Origin: a virus
DNA length: 21,207 nucleotides
Direction: 5' to 3' (one strand)
Virus record (IMG/VR): IMGVR_UViG_3300042446_002231
Coordinates: 1 to 21,207 of that record
How positions within the stretch are numbered: position 1 is the stretch's first letter; every line of letters begins with the position of its first letter. A program made the translations under genes and the position numbers. The notes under the pieces are model-generated. The model had not been told where the DNA came from and did not search any database. It saw only the letters and a program-made list of their open reading frames with translations. Below, piece by piece: positions 8,101-16,100 of this stretch.

Positions 8101-11100
8101 CAAGAAAATGGTTTTAGATCTGCAGAAGCTGAAAGAAGAACTGCAGCTCGCGTTGCCGATGCTGACGCTGTAGAGAAGTACGATGATGAGATTAGAGCAA
8201 AAGCAATTGCAAAAATTCATAAGCTTGCCGAAGTAACAGATGAGACAAACGATGAAGGCAGATACTTTTTTGACTACGAACTTGGCGAAGATTCTATTCT
8301 ATATGAGTATTCCGACAATGGGCCTAGCGGTGAGAATGGTAAAACTCTTCTAGAAAATATGAAAATTATAGTAAAAGAACTAAAAGAAGTTGGCGCATCT
8401 ATTAGATTAGTAAATAGGGCAGGTGGCACTGCTGGCGCACTAGGTGAGCGCCCAAAATCTTACAGAATAACGTTTGACGATCCAATGAAGGTAGCTGATA
8501 TTGCAGCTACCTTTGCTCAAACATACGTTGTAAATCATGGCAGTTGGAAGTCTTCTAACGCAGATGACACAGTTAAGTACGCTATTGAGGATATTGCTCA
8601 GCAGATCCAAGAGAAAGAGCTTGCTAGCTTGCCGAGTGATGATTCCGGTACATCACAAAACGATGAAAATGATGAAGGCCCAGACGAACCTCCAACTCCT
8701 CCAACAGGCGGTGTTCCACCAAAGACACCTAGCCCAAACGTACCCTCAGCTCCAGGTCTATTTAACGGATTCAATGTCCCAGATGGAGCGTTTAAGTTTA
8801 ATACAGTAGACTATACTCCAGAAGGTCGCATTGACGAGAGTAGCAGTGATTTCACAGACGACCCACAGAAGCTAGCAACTAAGTTTACTCCACAGGATCT
8901 TGTTCAAGCTCTATCTCAGGCGTTGCTTGGTAACTCTACAGACGCAGCGCTCGCGGAGATTCTTAACGCGAACGTAGATGATGATAACGATATTCTCGAC
9001 CCTGCAGAGATTCAAGACAGCGTAAATATTCCACAGGTAAACTTAGGAGTTCCTTCTGGTGCAGGGCAGCTTGAGTTTAATGCTGGCGCAGAGTTTGTGC
9101 CTGCCGAGGCGTTGTTTAACGCAATCTGGGAAGCTGGGCTAGATCCAAACCGTGTGGTTGCAAATATCTATGACTCTGTAAACGGCAACAACGAGAACCT
9201 TAATAAGCTTATTGATGCACAAGGCGGAGTGCCTTCTGCTGAAGAGGCGCAACTTGTAGATGACATCGTTCAGGAAATTCGTCAACTTAAGGATGCGTCT
9301 GAGCCTGGAGATTCTCCGGTTGCAAACGAGAAGCAAACACCTTCACCGGATCCTCTACCTGGCTCACTTATTGAAAACATCCCAATTGACTTTGATAACC
9401 CTGACTATTACATTCCAAACACAGAAGCATATATACCTTCACAACCCGAAGTTGATGAGAACGGCTATACAGACAACCCGGAGATTCTTTCTGCGGACTA
9501 CGAGGTTGCTGATCTTATCGAGCAGATGCTTTCTGGTATCACCGACGGTTCAGGTGCGGCTCTTCTAGCGTTTGATAACGTCACCGTTGAGGTCCCTATC
9601 GAGGCAATGCGCGATGCAATTCAATACCAAGACATCAACACTAACCAGATTCTTTTAGATCTTAAGAAAGAATCAAACGATATGAGCGAGCCAGATTCTG
9701 AAGCACCAAGACTTCAGGCGCACTCTCAGATGATTAAAGATCTTGTAGAGCAGACCGGAAATACAGTTGATGATGACACGGCTGACAAGATTCGCGACGC
9801 TATAGATGAACAAGGACTTCTTGATTGGTCCGAGGCAGATGACGCAGAGATCATCGAGGCAATCACTGAAGTTGCCGGTCCTGGACTATTCGGCCAAGCA
9901 GCACCACAACCAGAGGCACCGGTAAGCCCAACGCCTTCTGCAGAAGTTGCTATTGACTCTCCTGAAAACGAAACTCCGCAGTATAACTACCCAGGTCCTC
10001 GTGAAAATGGATATAGCGCTAACAACATCATTCTTGACTCTAACCGCGTCGCGGTTGGGGCAGGCTCACGTATTCAAGCTCTATCCGACGGGCGCGCTGG
10101 GACAATCGTTGCGGTACAAAACATTGACACAAAAACTGGCCGTGATGCAGACTATGCGCGTATTCGTTTTGACGACGGCACAACTGCTGTTCGCTCTGCC
10201 CGTCAAATTTTTGGAATTGACGCTGGAGCTCCTGTTGCTCAAGGAGAAGGGCCAGGACAGCTTCCACCAGCTCGTCGTAACCCAGTCCCTCAAGATCCAG
10301 CGGTACGTCTTAACGAGCCAGCGCCTCAAGGTATACCAGTTATAGCAGGTAACGGAGACATTCCTGGAGTTATGCTAGCAGACACTCCGCAAGATCTTGT
10401 TGAATTTACCAACCCTGACGCTAAGCAATCTGATTACGCAGCGTGGGGTCTGCGTGCTCCTGAAATTGCTCGAGCTGGGCGTGACCGCGCTACTATTAAA
10501 AATATAGAAGATCTAGTTGTAAAAACAGAAGAAGCAAGAACTGCAGCACGCAACGCATCAACTGCCGACGAGCGAGACAAGGCTGATGCTGAAGTTTCTT
10601 TATACTACACACAGTTAAAGAAGCTTGTGCGCGATACATTTGGTATTCGTGCAGGTGTAGCACTTGGAAGTAGCAATTATACTATTAAAGAAGAAGCAAA
10701 CGTTAGTTTTTCTATGTACAACTCTGGTGAAGTAAGTGTCGGTATCTCATTTAGAATATTAGACAGTAATGGAACAGATATAGGTCAAGGATCTCGCTCA
10801 CTTAGACGTGCCAACGTAGAACAGCCAGACGGCACTACAGTGCAAGAATGGTCTGTGTCAAATGATATTCTTGTCATTGAAGACAACAGTAAAAAACAGT
10901 CTGGGTTTGCAGCAGCTTATAACAGATATATGGAAGACTGGTACATAGCAAACGGTTTTAAGAAGATAAAGGTACATGCTGCTGCTGGAGCGCGTTGGCA
11001 GGGTGGACTTGTCTGGGCGCTTAACGGCTTTATCTGGGACGGACCTAGCCAGGCTAGCAGAGTTCCAGCTATTCTTCGTAAGATGCTAAATGATGCAAGA

Positions 11101-12594
11101 ACTACAGAAGAAGAAAAGAAAATTATTAAAGATATGCAACAGAAGATGGCGGAGCTCAACCCTACAGGTAAATACACTCCAGGTACCGTGCCTACGCCTC
11201 TTGAAATTGCTCTTATCGGCTCATCGCAAGGGGCTTCAAAAGGTTCATCGTGGGCAGGAAAGCGTGCAATGTCTGCCCTCGATTGGTATGGAGTAAAGAA
11301 CCTTGATCCGGCAGCTATCGAGCAGCGCCAAGCTGTAAACTATGATCAGATGCGTAATGCACGAAAGAGAATAGCAGGCAATGTAAATCGTCCTAACGTT
11401 AGCCGTGAACTTGTTCTTAAGGCTAACAGTAACGAGTTTGCAGACGCAAACCCAGAGCTTAGACCGTATATTGACTACATCCGTGATGTTCTTAGAAGCA
11501 ACCGCTCACTGGCAGTCCTGTCTCCTGGCGCAAAGACCGCGTTAAATCGCTTCACCGCTTCTCAGCTTATGAAAGGCGAAGACAGAACACTAAGCCTGGA
11601 AGATATTATTAAGTTGCGTATAGCTCTCGATGCAGAGTTTAAGGCGGACAATCCTCTATCAGCTTCAAGTGACTTTGGGGTTGGCAACCAGCTTCTAGAC
11701 GTTTCAATGGATGACGTTAGAAAAAATAATGTTCCAGGGTTTACCATAAAAGAACTTGGCGTCTATGAATCAGGTGTTAACGATACGTATATGGTGACGC
11801 ATAACGACTCCGGTCAAATATTCTTTTTGAAGAAGGATGCATATGCTTCAATGTATAGCATCAACGGGCCAGGCGCCGAGATACAGGCAGACACTATGCT
11901 ACGTGCATCAGGAGTTGTTGCAGGGTATGAAACACGCGTCAGCAACGTAGACCCAGAGGTTCTCGTTATGCAGCGCGCAGGCGTAGGAGTGCCTCTTCTT
12001 GGTGAGCCTATGACAGCATCCAATGCACTCTACAAAATGTCTATAGATCTGCCAGACGGCACAACCGTAAAGGTTAACCCACAGAACTTTATGGATCTTC
12101 TACATACTCCAGAGGATGCTATTAGGGTGATGCTAGTCGATCTTATCATCAGCAATGTAGATCGCCATAATGGAAATCTCCTAATTGCTATCGATGGAAC
12201 AGACACGGGTAAAATCAGAATACTGCCTATCGACCATGCGCTATCATCATTTAGTCCTGATGTTGAAAGAATACAGGACACGGTGTTGCAAGTGTTTAAC
12301 GAAGGTAACGATAATCTTTACGGAATGGCAATGCCAGTTCTAACCAAGCGTCTTAAACAACAAGAGCTTCTTGCTCTGTTTAGAAATGAAGCAAATAATA
12401 TGATGGAAGCACTAAGCAATCCAGCAAACCTTCCTACAGGAAAAGAACTTGATCTTATAATTTCTAATTTTGGAAGCCTAGACGCGTACCGTCAAAAGAT
12501 CCAAGAGCGTATTGATTCTCTTCTTAAGCCTAACGGTGAAGGCTATAAGACTTTATTAAATGTTCTTAAACCCAGCTACTGGTCTCAACGATAG
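5107..12594 (+). CDS. Giant multidomain virion protein with GNAT-like and C-terminal kinase-like domains
   Basis: 2495 residues, starting at ATG 5107 in a TAATG overlap with AAGGGAG upstream. In order: a helical N-terminus (1-195); RDRKGRW (208-214) leading to small beta-rich cassettes with two GW-type units (PTGWTK, PPGWEG); an HTH-like segment near 545-575; an unassigned AT-rich region (619-1178); a Pro/acid-rich linker; two diverged repeats (1236-1358 and 1442-1520); an SH3/KOW-like domain (1639-1706); and a GNAT-like domain (about 1855-1985, with GFAAAYNRYMEDWYIANGF and WALNGFIW). The last part (about 2210-2480) has the kinase motifs: Lys2242/2243, Glu2258, Asp2352-Asn2357 (DRHNGN) and Asp2376 (IDHA). 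This matches PI3K/PI4K/HipA-like kinases. Its place between portal and protease suggests packaging in the head and delivery with DNA, as proposed for phage polyvalent proteins. That role is inferred. Confidence 0.8.
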   Translation: MDAPLNEKIERTLKRKAARKKNDSNYMPVLSLHQQVLALVSEANSKVSQERHVTPRSALTVMNRSLASLSSLDSDAKDFAVLREVSRFLNVATKTFTASQTHNTDLLVAGHPLSTLNASLSGEEFLKKNARWIAADPSIDESIRPLVASAHAATPGSIEREHAFARLNANKTLLAAYFKIDSLSPIIAAFGSGNSSAARRARVALQWRDRKGRWVEMGRGADFNFRMPDGSVARASGVYVGVRPQRAGENFTAGLIQVSGDKNLPDGIYAVRAGDVETYAARLTPAQLKKAGVSSKVKVDQNQVNIPTRDNLVAERLDAPTGWTKVDDNTFTSDDNYTAKLTDGKYTLYRQNEDGSLADKVGDAGSWADVNDLANGDQEAYDAVKGQDSSAQQQQIKARLDGRTAHNAEFDRLEELVKSGVDQNGNTVPPGWEGVVKPGRAADVQRRDIGADIVYAEEGLPSVKYKKIIADDNGNPVFAEAEFYRDGTFAAYDKKYDSWEEADADIPRWIKEEEDKRGRSLEPIANVPSTEVTGKEIYERRIATGDSLDKVAKDLGIPREEVRRLEAEYGRSIDSSEPFDVETAIDDAMKALPKSLLEKVVPASEDDAYRWSESERTEHTDAGSYFSTFSQIASEFFNLFNRDRDTSSFEEDMADILNRRSTGYKPVFTEEAASRIKNAILKKYEDVKTNKISDEEFVESLPAILVNAPSGTNVNIKNFYAYGDDLRLSQGTYRLYYEIENEINGWAFNQAAGKEHEIDFAKAKDVIISTSFHAATLEVSNRLRREGLAALDDLKNNKISKQQFMSTVADAILGKDNAGAPIRPTMSRENIAPFLTRWIDDKKDDGYNLGYVRPKIAPDPDGNTDAVYKPIKLALHYPDGTFASDSERNKIVNRLLDIPGINIVGLDKSSGPLDEDASIFDRMLSLLHSDSVEITLDSAMLRQAELDSLIEKSGTSEIRDTQLAFSPFGPIVQVKPGVTRTVKAYSTEDTEKILDEIFQENGFRSAEAERRTAARVADADAVEKYDDEIRAKAIAKIHKLAEVTDETNDEGRYFFDYELGEDSILYEYSDNGPSGENGKTLLENMKIIVKELKEVGASIRLVNRAGGTAGALGERPKSYRITFDDPMKVADIAATFAQTYVVNHGSWKSSNADDTVKYAIEDIAQQIQEKELASLPSDDSGTSQNDENDEGPDEPPTPPTGGVPPKTPSPNVPSAPGLFNGFNVPDGAFKFNTVDYTPEGRIDESSSDFTDDPQKLATKFTPQDLVQALSQALLGNSTDAALAEILNANVDDDNDILDPAEIQDSVNIPQVNLGVPSGAGQLEFNAGAEFVPAEALFNAIWEAGLDPNRVVANIYDSVNGNNENLNKLIDAQGGVPSAEEAQLVDDIVQEIRQLKDASEPGDSPVANEKQTPSPDPLPGSLIENIPIDFDNPDYYIPNTEAYIPSQPEVDENGYTDNPEILSADYEVADLIEQMLSGITDGSGAALLAFDNVTVEVPIEAMRDAIQYQDINTNQILLDLKKESNDMSEPDSEAPRLQAHSQMIKDLVEQTGNTVDDDTADKIRDAIDEQGLLDWSEADDAEIIEAITEVAGPGLFGQAAPQPEAPVSPTPSAEVAIDSPENETPQYNYPGPRENGYSANNIILDSNRVAVGAGSRIQALSDGRAGTIVAVQNIDTKTGRDADYARIRFDDGTTAVRSARQIFGIDAGAPVAQGEGPGQLPPARRNPVPQDPAVRLNEPAPQGIPVIAGNGDIPGVMLADTPQDLVEFTNPDAKQSDYAAWGLRAPEIARAGRDRATIKNIEDLVVKTEEARTAARNASTADERDKADAEVSLYYTQLKKLVRDTFGIRAGVALGSSNYTIKEEANVSFSMYNSGEVSVGISFRILDSNGTDIGQGSRSLRRANVEQPDGTTVQEWSVSNDILVIEDNSKKQSGFAAAYNRYMEDWYIANGFKKIKVHAAAGARWQGGLVWALNGFIWDGPSQASRVPAILRKMLNDARTTEEEKKIIKDMQQKMAELNPTGKYTPGTVPTPLEIALIGSSQGASKGSSWAGKRAMSALDWYGVKNLDPAAIEQRQAVNYDQMRNARKRIAGNVNRPNVSRELVLKANSNEFADANPELRPYIDYIRDVLRSNRSLAVLSPGAKTALNRFTASQLMKGEDRTLSLEDIIKLRIALDAEFKADNPLSASSDFGVGNQLLDVSMDDVRKNNVPGFTIKELGVYESGVNDTYMVTHNDSGQIFFLKKDAYASMYSINGPGAEIQADTMLRASGVVAGYETRVSNVDPEVLVMQRAGVGVPLLGEPMTASNALYKMSIDLPDGTTVKVNPQNFMDLLHTPEDAIRVMLVDLIISNVDRHNGNLLIAIDGTDTGKIRILPIDHALSSFSPDVERIQDTVLQVFNEGNDNLYGMAMPVLTKRLKQQELLALFRNEANNMMEALSNPANLPTGKELDLIISNFGSLDAYRQKIQERIDSLLKPNGEGYKTLLNVLKPSYWSQR
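6961..8640 (+). other. AT-rich, AGA-rich island inside the giant gene
   Basis: Residues about 619-1178 are encoded by DNA visibly richer in A and T than its flanks. For example, bases 7741-7800 have 20 G+C of 60, against 36 of 60 at 5701-5760. About 20 of 31 arginines here use AGA/AGG, against about 8 of 50 in 5107-6960. The reading frame is uninterrupted. The encoded segment is alpha/beta with no motif I recognise. The simplest reading is a module acquired from another genome. Confidence 0.65.
8812..9666 (+). repeat. Two diverged protein-level repeats in the giant protein
   Basis: Repeat A is residues 1236-1358 (8812-9180) and repeat B is residues 1442-1520 (9430-9666). Both run Tyr-x-Pro, acidic turn, TD-P, a helix with DL.....L, then a VP-EA helix followed by an Asn-x-x-L/V helix (FVPAEALFNAIWEAGLDPNR against VEVPIEAMRDAIQYQDINTN). 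Similarity is at protein level; I do not see long DNA identity, so the duplication is old. Confidence 0.5.
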
Positions 12595-12605
12595 GGGAAT
12601 ACGCA

Positions 12606-13169
12606 ATGATAAAAGTGATCCGCGCATTTGATATGAACGACAAGACGCATGCCTTTTCCGTTGTGGCAACCGACAAAGGATTTAAGTATATCTTCCTAAA
12701 CGACAAGGAAGCTATTTTTAACTCAGGTAAGCGAGTTCAACTTGTTTTAGATGCTGTTAAAAAAGATAAGAAGTCTTTTACAGTAGATGACTACCTTAAC
12801 CTGGCTAAGTATAACCTAAGTAACTACTATTTCTCTGCTCCCTTTGAAGAGCCTAACGAGAATATCGCCATCAAAAGTGAAAAACTTAAGATGGAGAAAA
12901 ATAAAAAGAATGAAGACTTAGAGAAGATGTCTAGTAAGTCTGCCGAGCTTACTCGTAGATCTCTAGACATCGAGCAGGTTTTTGTAGACTTCCCAGAGCT
13001 CTACGAGCAGCTCATGTCAGATGACCCGGACCAAGAAGTTACGGCGTCTGGCGTGACAGAGCTTATATTTGCAGCTTTAGGCTCGGTTGATCCTAATGGA
13101 CCTTATGCAGAGCTGTTAGATTATCTAGACGAGCAGCCAGCCAATAACGATGAACAAGGGAAGAAGTAA
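12606..13169 (+). CDS. Uncharacterised 187-residue protein between giant protein and protease
   Basis: ATG 12606 has AGGGGAA 6 bases upstream, which overlaps the stop of the giant gene. I do not recognise a family. Residues 1-85 appear alpha/beta (MIKVIRAFDMNDKTHAFSVV, then KGFKYIFLND). Residues 88-115 are a Lys/Glu-rich helix that could be a coiled coil, and the C-terminus (about 120-187) is acidic and helical. No signal peptide or membrane segment is visible. Its stop lies one base before the protease start, so it is cotranslated with head genes. A chaperone, scaffold-like factor or partner of the giant kinase-bearing protein are all possible, with no direct evidence for any. Confidence 0.7.
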   Translation: MIKVIRAFDMNDKTHAFSVVATDKGFKYIFLNDKEAIFNSGKRVQLVLDAVKKDKKSFTVDDYLNLAKYNLSNYYFSAPFEEPNENIAIKSEKLKMEKNKKNEDLEKMSSKSAELTRRSLDIEQVFVDFPELYEQLMSDDPDQEVTASGVTELIFAALGSVDPNGPYAELLDYLDEQPANNDEQGKK

Positions 13170-13170
13170 T

Positions 13171-16100
13171 ATGCATATCGTAGGCAAGAATGGCTCGCAC
13201 GTTCTGTTCTCTAACGAGAACAGCGGAGTCATCATCGATGTCGATGACAATACGGTAGTAGACTCCGGATCTCTTTCAGCGCTTATCGCTTCTGCTAAGT
13301 GGCACGACGGCAGCATCGAATTTGACGAGTCAACCGCAGAGCTTGCGCAGGCTGCGTTGACAACACTAGACGTAAGTATTGTTTCATCCGCTGGTCGTAT
13401 GTATACCATTCCTAAAGGCGCCCAGGAGGAAGCTAAGCGCGGTCTAGAGTGGCGTAAAGAATACGACAGAGGTGGAACACCTGTAGGTGTCAACTCTGCA
13501 CGTACACTTGCGAAGGGTGGCCAAATTGGAATTGAAAAAGTTCGCCATATTGCTAAGTATTTTCCTCGTCATGAGATTGATAAGAAGGCGACGGGCTATC
13601 AGCCAGGCGAGAAGGGCTTTCCTTCTCGTGGGCGTATTGCGTGGGCTCTCTGGGGCGGAGACGCGGGATGGAAATGGGCGCAGGCTATCGTCGAGCGAGA
13701 AAATAAAAAAGCATTAAGAGCTGACGGATACACAGATCGTGGCTACGAGGAAGATCAATACACCTATGCCACAGACACTAGCTATGACGCGGACGTTGAT
13801 GCGTTTAAGTTAGCGGCAGCCACTGATAATGGAGCAGTTGAATTTCTTGCCCGTATGCGTATGGACGGCTCAGGAATTGACCGTCTCTACAAGGTAGACG
13901 AAGCATATAACGTTTCAGTGTGGGATGCAGGATTTTGGCACTCTATGCCGGAGACAAACTCTGACTTTGCAAGCTATGACCTAGCACTTGACAATCCAGA
14001 CGATACGGTTGAAAAAACACACGTCGAGATCGACGCAGAGTCTGCGCTCTTTATCTCTGCCTGCCTGCAGGAAAACCCAGGGCACTACATCTCGTTGTTT
14101 GATATTAACTACGATGAAGCAGACATGATTCTAAAGGCTGCGTCTGAGCTTGACTACACGTTCATTGATAGAGTTGTTACCGCCGCGGCAGAAGCTCCGG
14201 TTCCAGGAGATGGAAACTACACTCCTGAAGAACGAGCACAAAATGCAGATAAGCAAGTACGTGATAAGACAGGCAAGTTTTCAAAGGTTGGCTCACGTGT
14301 AGTTATCGGTGGAGACACTGAAAAAGGCACAGGAAACATTATTGCCCTTGACCCTGCAAAACAAAGCGTGCGTGTTCGTCTTGACTCTGGCAGTGTAGTT
14401 GATGTCCCAGCTAATGCAACAGAGTCAGAGGCTACCGCCTCACCTACGTCCTCAACGCAGGCACCAATTGAATTTGAAGGATTAGATACATCAGGAATTC
14501 TTGGTGAGCCAAGAGTTCCTATTGACCGTCCTAACGCAAGAATACCTGGAACTCTTCCAGCACTATCACCTGAAGATCTCGGAAAGATGATGGGCGACTG
14601 GCCTGCCTGGGTTAAGTCTCAACGTGATGCGTTTAACGCAGCAAAGGTTTCTGCTCCTGATGCACCTAAGCCTATTAAAACAATTACAGGGAAAGATCAA
14701 ATTCCTAATATTGAAAAGCCAGCGTATCTAACTGAGCTTGAAGAGCTAACTGGAGCTAAATTAGAGTTTGATCCATACAAGCACCCGCTACTAGAGCCAT
14801 TCCTAAACAAGAAGGTTCAAGGGTCTGACGGTAAGTTTTATTACCCAAACAAGTCCTACTACCAGCCAATCATTCGCGGTAGCGCGGAAAAAGCTGGTAA
14901 GTCTAAGGAAGTAACACCTGCTACCAGTGATGTTCAACCTTTGTTCTTTGCTATTGTTTCTCAAGACGACCCAGGTGCGGTTCTAGAGCTCGTCTCTCTT
15001 GTACCTGCAAGCTCTACCTCTACAGATCCTATGACGTATATCCGCAAGGATAGTAAGTGGATGCGCGAAGAAGCTATCCTAGCAGATCTTAACTCTCCAA
15101 CTCCTCCTCCGGTAGTTCCACTAGACGGCGAGTCATTGAAGAGTGTCATCGAGCAGGTTGACGGTATCGTTCCTGTAGTATCTTCTGGATACAGTGACTC
15201 AGATATTATTACAGTTCTATGGGGCGCTAACGGAAACGTCATGGTGATGACCGCTGCAGGTGGTGCAGACAGAAACCGTGGAAACGCAGAAACCCTACGT
15301 CGCTATTGGACAGTAGGCAAGGGCGCACTAAAGATTCGCTGGAACACACCTGGCGATTGGACACGTTGCTACCGAAACCTAAAGAAGTATATGGGTCCAC
15401 GAGCTAAGGGATATTGTTCCCTACGTCATCACGAAGTAACAGGTATGTGGCCTGGAGATAAAAATAACCCAGGAATGAACAAAGGAGCGTTTGCCATCGA
15501 CGGTATCAACTCATATGAAGAGGTATTAGCAGCTTCAACTCTATCTGCGAGAGCAGCCGATGCTCGTTCGCGGGTTATCACTGCAGGCGCAGAGATTATC
15601 CCAGTAGACGGCGGAGCATTTAGAATCCCTCTTGTTATCCCTGAAGATCTTGAATCAGGCGACGGTCGTAAATTCAAGAAGGGCGCGATTGAAATTCGCG
15701 AGCTTCCACTTCCTTTGATGTGGCAGATCAAGACAGACGAAGGACATAACGGTTCGGTAGTAGTTGGCCGCATTGACTTTATGGAACGCACTGAAAATGG
15801 TATTGGAAATGCCACCGGAGTCTTTGACTCTGGTGCCTACGGGCAGGAAGCCGAGCGCCTCGTTCGTGAAGGCTTTATCCGCGGTGTTTCCGCTGACTTG
15901 GATCAATTTGAGGCAAGCCAGCACACAGTTGAATTATCTGAAGATGAAGATGCTGGTAAAATTGGAACGGACAAGCTCATGATTACTCATGCGCGTGTTA
16001 TGGCGGTAACTCTAGTGCCTAAACCGGCATTTCAAGAGTGCCAAATCTACCTTGTCAATAATGACAAGAAACAGGAGGACATCGTGGTTATTCCAGACGG

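Noticed and set aside
6926-8640. Possibility that the AT-rich island hides a separate gene, intein or intron
   Set aside because: The large frame stays open throughout, codons remain sensible, and I see no intein splice residues (Cys/Ser start with terminal HN and following Cys/Ser/Thr) or intron-like structure. A domain insertion explains it better.
13150-13170. Earlier in-frame ATG for the protease gene
   Set aside because: It would overlap the preceding gene by 20 bases and would place the AAGGGA ribosome-binding site inside the coding region; ATG 13171 is correctly spaced from that site.
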